Notes: generated by a model from the sequence alone, not told the origin. Positions 1 through 9,610 are shown, numbered from the stretch's first letter. The stretch: DNA of 64,000 nt from DATAZK01 sp965199805 (GCA_965199805.1 CBDATO010000001.1:2914001-2978000), one strand, 5' to 3'. Program-made: numbers and translations.

Positions 1-211
1 CCCAGCAGCCAGTATGTTGATCGATGTGGGTCGAGCATCTACACCGAGCGTGGGTGCAGAATTCGCACTTGAGAAGAGCGCCAGCAAGGCGCTGCCTGCC
101 CGATCGTCTGTGCTGGTGCCTTACGCGCGTGAAGCCGCGCCCGGCGGCCTACTTCAGGTTCAGCGCCGCGGCGACCACAAGTCCGGTCAACACGTCCGTT
201 AGGAGGACTCG
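1..211. other. No gene recognised; leader of the ramB-like gene
   Basis: I see no convincing coding frame here on either strand. The last bases carry an AGGAGG Shine-Dalgarno sequence (201-206) five bases before the GTG start of the downstream regulator. Confidence 0.5.
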
Positions 212-1630
212 GTGGACAGGGCATTCGCTGGTGGCCGGTTGCGGCGGTTGCGCGGCGATCGCGGGATGAGTCAGGTCGACCTGGCGCGGATTCTCGCCAT
301 TTCCCCGAGCTATCTTAACCAGATTGAGCATGACAAGCGCGTACTGACTGTGCCAATTCTGGTGCGGATCAGCGAGGTCTTCGGCGTCGACGCGGCCTTT
401 TTCGCGCCGCAGAACACTGGACGCACCCTGGCCGAATTGACCGAGGCGTTGATCGCACATTCCGACGACAGACTAAAGGCGTCGCCGTTCGATCTGCACA
501 CGCTCGCGACAACGATGCCCGAGCTCGCCGAAGCGGTCCTCGGACTCCACCGCCGTTACGGCCATCTGCTGGATCAGGCCGGGCACCTCGCGGACAGCCG
601 CACTCCCGCCTTCGAGGCAGATCCGCAGCAGCAGGTGCTGGACTTCTTTTACCGCAATCGCAATTACTTCGAGAGCCTCGACCGGGCCGCGGAGGTGACG
701 GCCGAGCAGGTCGGCGTGCACGCCGATGGTGCCCTGCGGGCGCTGCGCCGGCACCTGAAGAAGGCGCACCGGATACGCACCACGAGCATCAGCCGAACCG
801 CCAAGGAGTTCGCGCCCGACTCCGAGATGCACGCCTTCGACGCCGACGACCGGACGCTGCACGTCTCGCCGCACCTTAAGCCCGGGCAGCAGGCGTTCCG
901 GATGGCGGGCCAGCTCGCCTTCCTCGAACAAAATCACCTCATCGAGGACATCCTGGCGGAGGAGCATTTCGATTCCTCGGACGCGCGCACCCTTGCGCGC
1001 ATCGGATTGGCGAACCATTACGCTGGTGCCCTTCTCCTGCCGTACCCCGCATTCTTCGAAGCGGCCGAATCGACGCGTTATGACATCGAATTGCTGGCCG
1101 AGCAATTCCAGGTAGGCTACGAGATGATCGTGCACCGGCTGAGCACGCTGCAGCGGGCCAACGCCCGCGGAGTGCCGTTCATCTTCGTGCGGGTCGACCG
1201 GGCCGGCAACATCTCCAAGCGCCAGTCGGCGACCGGCTTCCACTTCTCCCGGACCGGCGGCACCTGCCCGCTCTGGAACGTGTACGAGGCCTTCATCTCG
1301 CCCGGCAAGATGATCGTCCAGGTGGCATCCATGCCCGATGGGCAGCGCTATCTGTGGGTGGCCCGCACCGTGACGTACAACCGCGGCGGTTTCGACGCTC
1401 CGGCGAAAACTTTCGCGATCGGCCTCGGCTGCGAGATCCGTCACGCGTCACGGCTGGTCTACTCGCGCGGCGTGACCCTCGACGACCCGAAGGCGGCCAC
1501 CGCGATCGGCCCGGGCTGCCGGACATGTCCTCGAGCCAGCTGCCCGCAGCGCGCCGCCCCGCCGATCGGGCTGCCGCTGGCTATCGACGAGTCACGCAGC
1601 ACGTTCGCCCCCTACCCGGTGGCCGAATGA
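212..1630 (+). CDS. ramB: RamB/ScfR-type XRE-family transcriptional regulator
   Basis: The 472-residue product is a cytoplasmic DNA-binding regulator. Residues about 8-62 form an XRE helix-turn-helix (motif MSQVDLARILAISPSYLNQ). The middle is the IrrE/ImmA-like region, in which I see no HExxH metalloprotease motif. The C-terminal third is the ScfR (short-chain fatty acyl regulator) domain, with a cysteine cluster GPGCRTCPRASCP near residue 435. Length and domain order match RamB of corynebacteria and mycobacteria, known to control glyoxylate-shunt, acetate or propionate (methylcitrate) genes. The GTG start is fixed by AGGAGG at 201-206. No prp or icl genes lie beside it in this window, so its local target is unknown; that it senses acyl-CoA status is inference from the family. 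Confidence 0.87.
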   Translation: MDRAFAGGRLRRLRGDRGMSQVDLARILAISPSYLNQIEHDKRVLTVPILVRISEVFGVDAAFFAPQNTGRTLAELTEALIAHSDDRLKASPFDLHTLATTMPELAEAVLGLHRRYGHLLDQAGHLADSRTPAFEADPQQQVLDFFYRNRNYFESLDRAAEVTAEQVGVHADGALRALRRHLKKAHRIRTTSISRTAKEFAPDSEMHAFDADDRTLHVSPHLKPGQQAFRMAGQLAFLEQNHLIEDILAEEHFDSSDARTLARIGLANHYAGALLLPYPAFFEAAESTRYDIELLAEQFQVGYEMIVHRLSTLQRANARGVPFIFVRVDRAGNISKRQSATGFHFSRTGGTCPLWNVYEAFISPGKMIVQVASMPDGQRYLWVARTVTYNRGGFDAPAKTFAIGLGCEIRHASRLVYSRGVTLDDPKAATAIGPGCRTCPRASCPQRAAPPIGLPLAIDESRSTFAPYPVAE

Positions 1631-1877
1631 CCGTCTTGTTGAGCGTCATTTTGCGGGCTTAATGTCTTGCCGCACCTTCATTGTCAGAAATTGGCACATT
1701 GAGGGCGTCGACGAGCGCCCCGTCATTGAGCAGCCTTCTCGTTCAGCGGTTCTGCGTCGGTGCAGGAGCAAGAATCAACTGACATACCGGGTTGGCGATG
1801 AAGGAGGGCATGGCAGGCATGCGGCTATGCGGCCCGGAACCAGCCGCGGGACTGCCCACGTCGAGCACAAGCCCGGC

Positions 1878-2302
1878 ATGGCCGACGAGATGATGCCCGA
1901 GTTGGCGCTGCTGCTTGCCGAAGACGGCGTCGATTTATCCGGCGACGACCTTCCCGACATGCAGACGCTTCAGGCCGCGTTGAACCGGGCCGTCGAACGA
2001 CGCAACTTTGAACTGTTCAGCCCGGTCGACGTGACCCGGCAGATCGCGGTCGACACCTCCAACGAGTCGTCGCCGCTGTCTTGGCCGGCGACAGCGCCAC
2101 CGCTGGCAGCCTGCTCGAGCGGGTGCAGCCCGCGTCGGCAGACAACAGCGTCGCTACCGTTTACAGCTGCATCAGCATCGTAGTCGGCCTACTCGACGAC
2201 ACATTCACCGCCGACAGCGCACTACCCCCAGGTCACTGGAACGGCGAACGCACCGCAACGGACATCCTCGCCCTGGCACGCAAGGACGAAGCCTTTCGGT
2301 AA
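1878..2302 (+). pseudogene. Hypothetical protein gene broken by a frameshift
   Basis: An ATG at 1878 opens a frame rich in acidic and hydrophobic residues (PELALLLAEDGVDLSGDDLP). It switches to gibberish near 2060, where the +2 frame continues smoothly as VVAAVLAGDSATAGSLLERV and runs to the stop at 2302. The two halves together make a helical protein of about 140 residues. A one-base change around 2050-2075 explains the break. I do not recognise the family. The 200 bp that follow, up to the IS1380, include a short alanine-rich frame that may be a decayed tail. Insertion of IS1380-A just downstream fits a degrading locus. Confidence 0.45.
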
Positions 2303-2514
2303 CTCGACAAACTGCTGATCCGACAAGGCGGCCCGCAAGTCCTGGGCGGCTCCGCTCGCCCTCGTCGCCGCCATCGCAGCAGTCCCCTGGACAAGCCATA
2401 CACCGGTCAGCGACACGGCGGCGACACTCATCCGCTGATCGCTGCTACCGTCCAGTCGGCAGCTCATGCCGCGACGATGGCTGGAATCCCAGCGTGATTC
2501 TTGACCCAGCCTAA

Positions 2515-4173
2515 CCCAGAGATTTCACGGGTTAGCGGCCTGACTGGGTGTTGATCAATCGAAAAGTGCCCCTGACCAGGGAGGATTTGACTTGCTGAGG
2601 GTCATTTCCGCCGGGATACAGGAGCACCTTTCTGGTGAGCGATCGTAGCGGGTTCTATCCGCATGTCCGGGTCGACGCGGCGGGCCGGCAGTTGGTGTCG
2701 CATGCCGGTGGGGTGCTGCTCGTCGAGACCATCCGGGCGGCCGGGTTGGACCGGGAGCTGTCGGCCGCGCTTGCACGGTGGCGACGGCCGCAAGCCCGGC
2801 ATGATCCGGCGAAGGTGCTGATAGATCTGTCGGTGACGCTGGCGCTGGGCGGTGACTGCCTGGCTGACATTGCGACGGTGCGGGCGGCGCCGGATGCGTT
2901 CGGCCGGGTCGCCTCCGATGCCACGGTGTCACGCACGATCGCCTTGTTGGCCGGCGATGCCGACCGGGTGCTGGCGGCGATCGGCACGGCGCGGGCGACG
3001 GTCCGGCGCCGGGTGTGGAAAGCCGCCGGCCGGCATGCGCCGAACGCTGCCGGGACGGTAACGGTCGATCTGGACGCCACGTTGGTGACCGCGCATTCGG
3101 ACAAGGAAGGCGCGACGCCGACGTTCAAGATGGGCTTTGGCCACCATCCGCTGCTGGGCTTTGTTGACCACGGCCCGGACGGCACCGGTGAGATGGTCGC
3201 CGGCCGGCTGCGCGAGGGGCGGGCCGGGTCGAACACCGCCGCCGACCACGTTGCTGTGGTCCGCGAGGCGCTGGCCCAGACCCCCGGGATCAGCCGGCGC
3301 CGGCCCGGCCGCAAAGTCCTGATCCGCGCGGACGGCGCCGGCGGCACCCATGCTTTCCTGGACTGGCTATCGGCCCGTGGCCTCGGGTTTTCTGTCGGGT
3401 GGACGCTGGCCGGCGGTGACGAGCAGCTCATCCGAAATCTTCCGGCAGCGGCGTGGACGCCGGCCTACGACTCACAAGGCGGTCTGCGGGACGGGGCGTT
3501 CGTCGCCGAACTCACCGGCCTGCTCGACCTGACCCGGTGGCCGAAAGGCATGCGGGTCATCGTTCGTTCCGAACGGCCTCACCCAGGTGCCCAGCTACGC
3601 ATCACCGACATCGACGGCAACCGCATCACCGCCTTCGCGACCAACACCAAGACAGGGCAACTCGCCGACCTCGAGCTGCGGCACCGGCGCCGGGCCCGCT
3701 GCGAAGACCGGATCCGTCAGGCCAAGGACTGCGGCCTGCGCAACCTGCCGCTGCAAGGCATGAACCAGAACCGGATCTGGCTTGCCATCGTCGGCCTTGC
3801 CGTCGACCTGATCGCTTGGACCCAAATGCTCGCCTTCGCCGGGCACGAGGCCCGCCGCTGGGAACACAAACGGCTGCGGCACCGGCTGTTCTCGGCCGCC
3901 GGACGCATCTCACGCCACGCCCGCCGAACGATGCTGCACCTACCCGCAGGGCACCGCTGGAGCCGACTGATCCAGATCGGACTCACCCGCATCGCCGCCG
4001 CCGCACCCGGCTAACCAGCGGCCCAAGCCGGAGATCCGACGACCGAAAGAACACCGCAGGAACGGCGCCACCCGGACGCTCCGGGCAACCGCCGCGCCCA
4101 CAATTGGAAAGTCAGCGCCGAACCACGCGGCCTTACCAACCAAGATACTCAGCCGACGCGTGCAACATCCGGG
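2515..4173 (+). mobile_element. IS1380-family element A (1659 bp, apparently complete)
   Basis: The left end reads CCCAGAGATTTCACGGG and the right end, on the opposite strand, CCCGGATGTTGCACGCG; these are the imperfect terminal inverted repeats shared by every IS1380 copy here. It is flanked by CTAA at 2511-2514 and 4174-4177, the probable target duplication. The right-hand CTAA is also the left flank of element B, so A and B form a tandem pair. Confidence 0.9.
2635..4014 (+). CDS. IS1380-family transposase (element A, intact)
   Basis: The 459-residue DDE transposase has the family landmarks: a first catalytic Asp in TVDLDATLVTAHSDKEG (about residue 146), the second in KVLIRADGAGGTHAF, and the late acidic region in RRRARCEDRIRQAKDCG. 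Translation from the GTG at 2635 is supported by GGAGCACC just upstream and by the same start in the other copies. The frame is open throughout, so with element B it is one of two copies in this window that could still be active. It would bind the terminal repeats and cut and paste into CTAR-type targets; that target preference is read from flanks in this window. Confidence 0.92.
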   Translation: MSDRSGFYPHVRVDAAGRQLVSHAGGVLLVETIRAAGLDRELSAALARWRRPQARHDPAKVLIDLSVTLALGGDCLADIATVRAAPDAFGRVASDATVSRTIALLAGDADRVLAAIGTARATVRRRVWKAAGRHAPNAAGTVTVDLDATLVTAHSDKEGATPTFKMGFGHHPLLGFVDHGPDGTGEMVAGRLREGRAGSNTAADHVAVVREALAQTPGISRRRPGRKVLIRADGAGGTHAFLDWLSARGLGFSVGWTLAGGDEQLIRNLPAAAWTPAYDSQGGLRDGAFVAELTGLLDLTRWPKGMRVIVRSERPHPGAQLRITDIDGNRITAFATNTKTGQLADLELRHRRRARCEDRIRQAKDCGLRNLPLQGMNQNRIWLAIVGLAVDLIAWTQMLAFAGHEARRWEHKRLRHRLFSAAGRISRHARRTMLHLPAGHRWSRLIQIGLTRIAAAAPG

Positions 4174-4177
4174 CTAA

Positions 4178-5835
4178 CCCGGAGATTTCACGGGTTATCA
4201 GCCTGACCGGGTGTTGATCAACAGAAAGGTGCCCCTGACCAGCGAGGATTCGACTTGTCTAAGGTCCGAATCGCGTTGATGCAGGAGCACCCTTCTGGTG
4301 AGCGATCGTAGCGGGTTCTATCCGTCTGTCCGGGTCGACGCGGCGGGCCGGCAGCTGGTGTCGCACGCCGGTGGGGTACTGCTGGTCGAAACGGTCCGAG
4401 CGGCCGGGTTGGACCGTGAGCTGTCGGCGGCACTGGGTTGTTGGCGCCGGCCGCACGCCCGGCATGAGCCCGCCAAGGTGTTGTGCGATCTGGCGGTGAC
4501 GCTCGCGCTCGGCGGCGACTGCCTGGCTGACGTCGCGACGGTGCGGGCCGCACCGCAAGCGTTCGGCCCGGTCGCCTCGGATGCGACGGTGTCTCGCACC
4601 ATGACGGCGTTGGCTGCCAACGGCGACCGGGTGCTGGCGGCGATTGACAGGGCGCGGGCTGCGGTCCGGGGCCGGGTCTGGAAGGCCGCCGGCACGGATG
4701 CGCCGAACGCCGCCGGCACGGTGACGGTCGATTTGGACGCCACGTTGGTGACGGCGCATTCGGACAAGGAAGGCGCCACGGCGACGTTCAAGATGGGCTT
4801 CGGTCACCATGCGCTGCTTTGTTTCGTCGATCACGGCGCGGACGGCACCGGTGAGATGGTCGCCGGTCTGCTGCGCCAGGGGCGCGCCGGGTCCAACACC
4901 GCCGCCGACCACATTGCTGTGAAGCGCCAAGCATTGGCGCAGATTCCGGGCGTCAGCCGGGGCCGGCCCGGCCGCAAAGTCCTGATCAGGGCGGACGGCG
5001 GCGGTGGCACGCATGCCTTCCTGGGCTGGCTTTCGGCCCGTGGACTGGCCTTTTCTGTCGGCGGGACGCTGACCGGCGACGCTGAGCAGCTCATCCGCCG
5101 CCTGCCGGCGGCGGCGTGGACACGGGCCTACGACTCAGCTGGTGGGGTGCGGGACGGGGCGTTCGTCGCCGTACTGACCGGCCTGCTCAACCTCACCCGG
5201 TGGCCGAAAGGGCTGCGGGTCATCGTCCGTTCCGAACGGCCGCATCCTGGTGCGCAGCTGCGGATCACTGATGTGGACGGCAACCGCATCACCGCCTTCG
5301 CGACCAACACCGCATCCGGGCAGCTTCCCGAACTGGAGCTGCGGCACCGGCGGCGGGCCCGATGCGAAGACCGGATCCGACAGGCCAAGGACTGCGGGCT
5401 TCGCAACCTGCCTTTGCAGGGCATGGCGCAGAACCGGATCTGGCTCGCCATCATCGCCCTGGCCGCCGACCTCATCGCCTGGACCCAAGTGCTCGCCTTC
5501 GCCGGCCATGAAGCCCGCCGCTGGGAACACAAACGGCTACGTCACCGGCTGTTCTCAGCCGCCGGACGCGTCTCCCGCCACGCCCGCCGCACCGTGCTAC
5601 ATCTACCGGCGGGCCACCGGTGGAGCCGGCTGATCCAGACCGGGCTGACCCGCATCGCCGCCGCCCCCGGCTGACCCCGGCGACATCCAACCCGCCCAAC
5701 GACCCGAAAGACCACCGCAGGAACGGCGAACCCGGACGCACCGGGCACACCGTCATGCCCGTCAAACAAATTCAGCGGCGACCCCACCAAGCACCGCCCA
5801 ACCAGATCACACAGCCGACGCGTGCAAGATCCGGG
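4178..5835 (+). mobile_element. IS1380-family element B (1658 bp), tandem with A
   Basis: It starts with CCCGGAGATTTCACGGG directly after the CTAA that ends element A, and finishes at 5835 before another CTAA (5836-5839). The array therefore reads CTAA-A-CTAA-B-CTAA. B differs from A at many positions, so this is not a recent duplication of A itself. Confidence 0.9.
4298..5674 (+). CDS. IS1380-family transposase (element B, intact)
   Basis: The 458-residue frame is open and parallels element A's transposase over its whole length. It has the same DDE landmarks: LDATLVTAHSDKEG, then IRADGGGGTHAF, then RARCEDRIRQAKDCG. The GTG start at 4298 follows a GGAGCACCC ribosome site. Substitutions relative to A are spread through the gene (for example LCFVDHG for LGFVDHG and NGDRVLAAIDRAR for DADRVLAAIGTAR). 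The two copies thus represent related but distinct lineages that met at one target site. Function is transposition of its own element. Confidence 0.92.
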   Translation: MSDRSGFYPSVRVDAAGRQLVSHAGGVLLVETVRAAGLDRELSAALGCWRRPHARHEPAKVLCDLAVTLALGGDCLADVATVRAAPQAFGPVASDATVSRTMTALAANGDRVLAAIDRARAAVRGRVWKAAGTDAPNAAGTVTVDLDATLVTAHSDKEGATATFKMGFGHHALLCFVDHGADGTGEMVAGLLRQGRAGSNTAADHIAVKRQALAQIPGVSRGRPGRKVLIRADGGGGTHAFLGWLSARGLAFSVGGTLTGDAEQLIRRLPAAAWTRAYDSAGGVRDGAFVAVLTGLLNLTRWPKGLRVIVRSERPHPGAQLRITDVDGNRITAFATNTASGQLPELELRHRRRARCEDRIRQAKDCGLRNLPLQGMAQNRIWLAIIALAADLIAWTQVLAFAGHEARRWEHKRLRHRLFSAAGRVSRHARRTVLHLPAGHRWSRLIQTGLTRIAAAPG

Positions 5836-5924
5836 CTAACGCGGCCGAAGCAGCCTTGACTTGCGTCGACTCGGGCGTCGACACCCGTGTGCACACCGCG
5901 CCAGATCGGCCAGCAGGCACCTGT

Positions 5925-5954
5925 TTGACAAGTCCATAGGCGGCCAGCTACCCT
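5925..5954 (+). promoter_or_regulatory. Sigma-70/SigA-like promoter, probably leaderless
   Basis: TTGACA (5925-5930) and TACCCT (5949-5954) are separated by 18 bases. The P450 GTG begins six bases after the -10 box and has no Shine-Dalgarno sequence, so transcription would start at or next to the initiation codon. Leaderless mRNAs are common in actinobacteria; that this one is leaderless is inference. Confidence 0.6.
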
Positions 5955-5960
5955 ACCGCG

Positions 5961-7232
5961 GTGACTAAGGTTAAGCAACCGCGGGTAGCCAGTTTCGACA
6001 TGCTGAACCCATTTGACGGAGCGTTCTGGGTTCGGCCAATGCATGAGATCGAGAGCGATCTGTCCGGGATTAGAGCTCACGGTCCTGTATTTCTTCCGGA
6101 ACCTGCTCCCGCAGACTCTCAGACGCCGCCTGGCCCGGGTGCCTGGTTGTTTACGAGTCACGAGGACATCATGTCGATCTCTCGTGCCCCAGAACTGTTC
6201 TCATCGGCACAGGGCATTGATTTAGGCGGCGTTTTCAAGGACGCTAACGGCGAAGTGCTATTTGGCAATATAATAACTTTGGACGATCCGCGCCACGTTC
6301 GGCAGCGCCGCCTCGTGTCAAGGGGTTTCACCCCACGCATGCTTGCGCGGCTAAATGACTCGATACAGCTAATCGCCACGTCCATCGTTGATGACATCAT
6401 CGACCGGGGCGAGGTCGACTTCGTCGTCGACGTGGCCGCCCGGCTACCACTAAGGATTGTGTGTGACCTTATGGGCATTCCGGAAAGTCAGCACGATCTA
6501 GTCTTTCAATGTACGAACGTTATTCTCGGTGGGAGCGATCCGGAGTATAGGGCTGAAAACGAAGACATTTACTCGGCGACGATCGCGGCGGCTGGACAGC
6601 TCGTTCAGGTGATGACTGAAGTCGCTGACGCCAAGAGGGGGGAGGGCGGAACAGATCTCACTAGTATTCTGATAGAGGCCAGCGACGAGTTTTCTAGCGA
6701 CGAGCTGGCAGGATTCTTCCTACTCCTCGTTGTCGCTGGTAACGAGACGACACGCAACGCAATCGCCTGGGGTCTCAAGCTCCTTACAGAGAACCCAGAC
6801 CAACTTGCGATCTGGCAAGCGGACTTTGAGGGGATTGCGCCCTTAGCGGTAGAGGAAATTGTGCGAGTCGCTTCGCCAATTATATACATGCGTCGTACTG
6901 CAACGTGCGATACAACCGTCAGTAACACGCTGGTGCGCGCAGGCGAAAAAGTCTGCATGATGTACCTTGCGGCCAACCGAGACGAAAAAGTTTTTGATAA
7001 TCCGCATGCGTTCGACATCCTCCGTTCGCCTAATCGTCATCTTGGGTACGGTGGGCCGGGTCCCCACTTTTGTTTGGGGGCACATCTAGCGCGACGTGAA
7101 ATCACTGTAATGTTTCGAGAGCTTTTCCGTCGCATCCCCGACATCCGTGCCTCGGCGGAGCCGGAGTTGCTTCACTCGAGCTTCGTGCACGGGATTAAAC
7201 ATCTCCGAGCCAGTTTTACCCCTCTGGGGTAA
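5961..7232 (+). CDS. Cytochrome P450 (CYP124/125/142-like group)
   Basis: The 423-residue soluble haem monooxygenase carries the I-helix oxygen-binding motif AGNETTRN (about residue 258), the K-helix ExxR motif EIVR (about 299) and the haem loop YGGPGPHFCLGAHLARRE, with the ligand Cys near residue 371. It lacks a membrane anchor, as usual for bacterial P450s. The AGNETTRNA helix and overall pattern recall CYP124/125/142 enzymes that oxidise terminal carbons of sterol side chains or branched fatty acids, but the substrate cannot be read from sequence. It leads an operon with a small ferredoxin and an acyl-CoA ligase, which suggests hydroxylation/oxidation to a carboxylate followed by CoA activation. 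Codon third positions are visibly more A/T-rich than in the flanking IS elements. Confidence 0.92.
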   Translation: MTKVKQPRVASFDMLNPFDGAFWVRPMHEIESDLSGIRAHGPVFLPEPAPADSQTPPGPGAWLFTSHEDIMSISRAPELFSSAQGIDLGGVFKDANGEVLFGNIITLDDPRHVRQRRLVSRGFTPRMLARLNDSIQLIATSIVDDIIDRGEVDFVVDVAARLPLRIVCDLMGIPESQHDLVFQCTNVILGGSDPEYRAENEDIYSATIAAAGQLVQVMTEVADAKRGEGGTDLTSILIEASDEFSSDELAGFFLLLVVAGNETTRNAIAWGLKLLTENPDQLAIWQADFEGIAPLAVEEIVRVASPIIYMRRTATCDTTVSNTLVRAGEKVCMMYLAANRDEKVFDNPHAFDILRSPNRHLGYGGPGPHFCLGAHLARREITVMFRELFRRIPDIRASAEPELLHSSFVHGIKHLRASFTPLG

Positions 7233-7377
7233 GTTAAAAGAGGGCTTGGTAACCGCAAAGCGGAGGTAAACCTCGTGAATGCGTTACGGGTTAGCGACTC
7301 GATGCGACGGGCCGACTAGAGACCATGCGACACGCGGGGCCACCATACAAAACGCGCACGCAGGCAAGGGGATACTA

Positions 7378-7590
7378 ATGACGTACCGTCTGATGGCTGG
7401 CTTCGACCATTGTGAATCGATGGGTATATGCCTTTCTGTTTCACCGACTGCAGTTCGGTTGGGTAGCTATGATTGGCCGGATAAGTTGCAGGAGCGACGG
7501 TCAGTTCAGTATCGCGCATCAGTGTTCGAAGGCGCGCCATGCTCAGCAATGACTGGATTCCCAACCTTGTTCGACGGTTTTAATGACTGA
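7378..7590 (+). CDS. Small 3Fe-4S-type ferredoxin, divergent, P450 partner
   Basis: The 70-residue product starts at ATG 7378 behind AAGGGG. It has the first half of a P450-associated ferredoxin, DHCESMGICLSVSPTAV, in which the two cysteines are spaced C-x5-C as in 3Fe-4S proteins. The third cysteine is in APCSAMTG, where relatives have CP followed by a small hydrophobic stretch; here Pro is replaced by Ser and the segment between is unusual. It would pass electrons to the upstream P450. The stop overlaps the ATG of the acyl-CoA ligase by eight bases, indicating translational coupling. The C-terminal half may have been altered by a compensated frameshift. An upstream in-frame start at 7279 would add 33 residues that look non-coding. 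Confidence 0.65.
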   Translation: MTYRLMAGFDHCESMGICLSVSPTAVRLGSYDWPDKLQERRSVQYRASVFEGAPCSAMTGFPTLFDGFND

Positions 7591-9127
7591 CATTGGCTTC
7601 TGGAACGTCGCGGCCTCGGACCCTGACCGACTAGCCATTGTCGACGCTAACGAGCACATTTCAACATTCGGTGAGATGGCGGCCGCTGCGAATAGAGTGA
7701 GCCGGGCGATGCGCTCGCAGGGTCTTCAGGTGGGCGACGTCGTTGCAATGTTAATGCCCAATGAACGCGCATTCCTGGAAATTTTTTTTGGAGCCCAGCA
7801 GCTGGGTGTTTACCTAGTGTGCATCAACTACCATCTCACTGCTTCTGAAGTAGCATATATTGTTGGGGACAGCCAAGCTAAGCTTCTCATCGTGCATGAG
7901 CGATTTTCGGAAGTCGCAATTGCTGCGGCTGCTGAACTAGCGTTACCTCCAAGCGCCCGGTGGGCCGTCGGGGACGTCGACGGGTTCGGCGATCTGGTGG
8001 AACTCGTTGGTGCACAAGATGACGCCCCGCCGGATGAACGGCGTGCTGGTCAAGTAATGCTTTACACGTCAGGCACAACGGGCCAGCCCAAGGGCGTCCG
8101 AAGGCCACTAATCGACATCGGTCCTGATGATTTAGCAATTTCTGAGCAGATGCGCGCCTCGCTGCTCGGAATCCCACTGAGCCCCGGAGCACACATTGTT
8201 GCCGGGCCGCTGTATCATGCTGCGCCGCTCAGTTACGGCACTGGCGCCCTTCAGTTGGGTAAGGCCGTCGTGCTGATGAGCAGATGGACTCCAGAACGAA
8301 TGCTCCAATTGATTGACCGATATCGGGTGACCGAGAGCCATATGGTGCCGACTATGTTTCATCGATTATTGCAGCTTTCGGAGGTCGACCGGGCCAAGTA
8401 CGATCTCTCGTCGCTGCGGTGCGTTATCCACGGGGCAGCGCCATGCCCTGTGGAGACTAAGCGCAAAATGATCGAGTGGTGGGGTCCCATCATCAGCGAG
8501 TACTACGGAGCTACAGAGGGCGGCGGCACATATGTTCGCGCGGAGGACTGGCTCAAGCGTCCTGGTACCGTCGGTAAGTCACCCCCGGGCGCGAGTATCG
8601 TCATCCTTGATGATAAGGGCCGGCGGTGCGACGCGGGGCAGCCTGGAGGCGTTTACTTCGGAGGCGTCACCGCGTTCGAATATTTTAATGACCACAAAAA
8701 GACTGAGGATGCCCGTAAGGGTGATCTTTTCACCGTCGGCGACATTGGGTATCTCGACGAGGATGGCTGGTTGTTTCTGTGTGATCGGAAGTCGGATATG
8801 ATTATCGCTGGGGGAGCCAACATCTACCCAGCAGAGATTGAAGCCGTGCTCTTGCAGCATGGCAGCGTGGCTGATACTGCTGTAATCGGTGTCCCTGACG
8901 AGGACATGGGCGAGGCGGTTAAGGCTGTGGTGCAGCTGGCGGGGGGCGTCCTTGCAACACCTAAGTTAGAGGCCGAATTGATCCATTTCTGTACTGAACG
9001 CCTTGCTCGATATAAGTGCCCTCGCTCGATCGACTTCCGCGAGGAGTTGCCTCGGTCCTCGACCGGAAAACTTGCTAAGCGCCTTTTGCGGGACGCTTAC
9101 TGGGAGGCGAGCGAGCGGAAAATCTGA
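7583..9127 (+). CDS. AMP-forming acyl-CoA synthetase (FadD family)
   Basis: The 514-residue adenylate-forming enzyme converts a carboxylic acid, ATP and CoA to an acyl-CoA. It shows the P-loop-like motif YTSGTTGQPKGVRR (about residue 160), the A5 motif YYGATEGGG (about 307), GDIGYLDEDGW and DRKSDMIIAGGANIYPAEIE in the hinge region, and the C-terminal catalytic Lys in SSTGKLAKR (about 496). Length is normal for FadD-type ligases. The start ATG overlaps the ferredoxin stop. Its place behind a P450 suggests that it activates the oxidised product of that enzyme. I cannot distinguish fatty-acid from sterol or aromatic acid specificity. Confidence 0.9.
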   Translation: MTDIGFWNVAASDPDRLAIVDANEHISTFGEMAAAANRVSRAMRSQGLQVGDVVAMLMPNERAFLEIFFGAQQLGVYLVCINYHLTASEVAYIVGDSQAKLLIVHERFSEVAIAAAAELALPPSARWAVGDVDGFGDLVELVGAQDDAPPDERRAGQVMLYTSGTTGQPKGVRRPLIDIGPDDLAISEQMRASLLGIPLSPGAHIVAGPLYHAAPLSYGTGALQLGKAVVLMSRWTPERMLQLIDRYRVTESHMVPTMFHRLLQLSEVDRAKYDLSSLRCVIHGAAPCPVETKRKMIEWWGPIISEYYGATEGGGTYVRAEDWLKRPGTVGKSPPGASIVILDDKGRRCDAGQPGGVYFGGVTAFEYFNDHKKTEDARKGDLFTVGDIGYLDEDGWLFLCDRKSDMIIAGGANIYPAEIEAVLLQHGSVADTAVIGVPDEDMGEAVKAVVQLAGGVLATPKLEAELIHFCTERLARYKCPRSIDFREELPRSSTGKLAKRLLRDAYWEASERKI

Positions 9128-9284
9128 AATAACGATGTGAATAAGCCGTATGACAAACCGTCGCTGTTTCGCTGGCGGTGACCGGGGAATGCACTATTAA
9201 CGGCGCGGTCATTCGTTGTTGCGGCTTGGCGTTAGGGCAGTTTAATCATACTTAGGACTTTATTACATTCATGGCAAGAGTCGT

Positions 9285-9610
9285 CTCAAGATGGGGTTGG
9301 GTTCCCAACTCATACGCTCTGCAATGGTAGGTTATGCGGGCCGCTGCCTTTGGCCTGACGGATCCGGTCTGCGCAGCGGGCCCGCGGCCGGTGCCGCAAG
9401 CACAAGTTCGGCGAGCCGCTCGGACGCGGTGTTGGTCGCAAAGGCGGTGATCCTGTTGCCGTCTACGTCCGTGATCCGTAGCTGCGCACCGGGGTGGGGC
9501 CATGTGGAACGCACAAGGCCCCGGATCCCTTTGGCCATTCAGATAGGTCGAAAGGCCGGTGAGTTCGGCGACGAACGCCCCGATGTGGTCGGCGGCGGTC
9601 GATAACATCT
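9285..9610 (-). pseudogene. IS1380 transposase relic
   Basis: On the minus strand, scattered frames give the late part of an IS1380 transposase, including HPGAQLRITDVDGNRITAF and a decayed version of the RRRAR region. Only about a quarter of the gene remains, with frameshifts, and no terminal repeats are attached. Confidence 0.75.

Noticed and set aside
473..1444. A 323-codon minus-strand frame opposite the ramB-like gene
   Set aside because: It is a codon-bias shadow of a clearly recognisable regulator on the plus strand.
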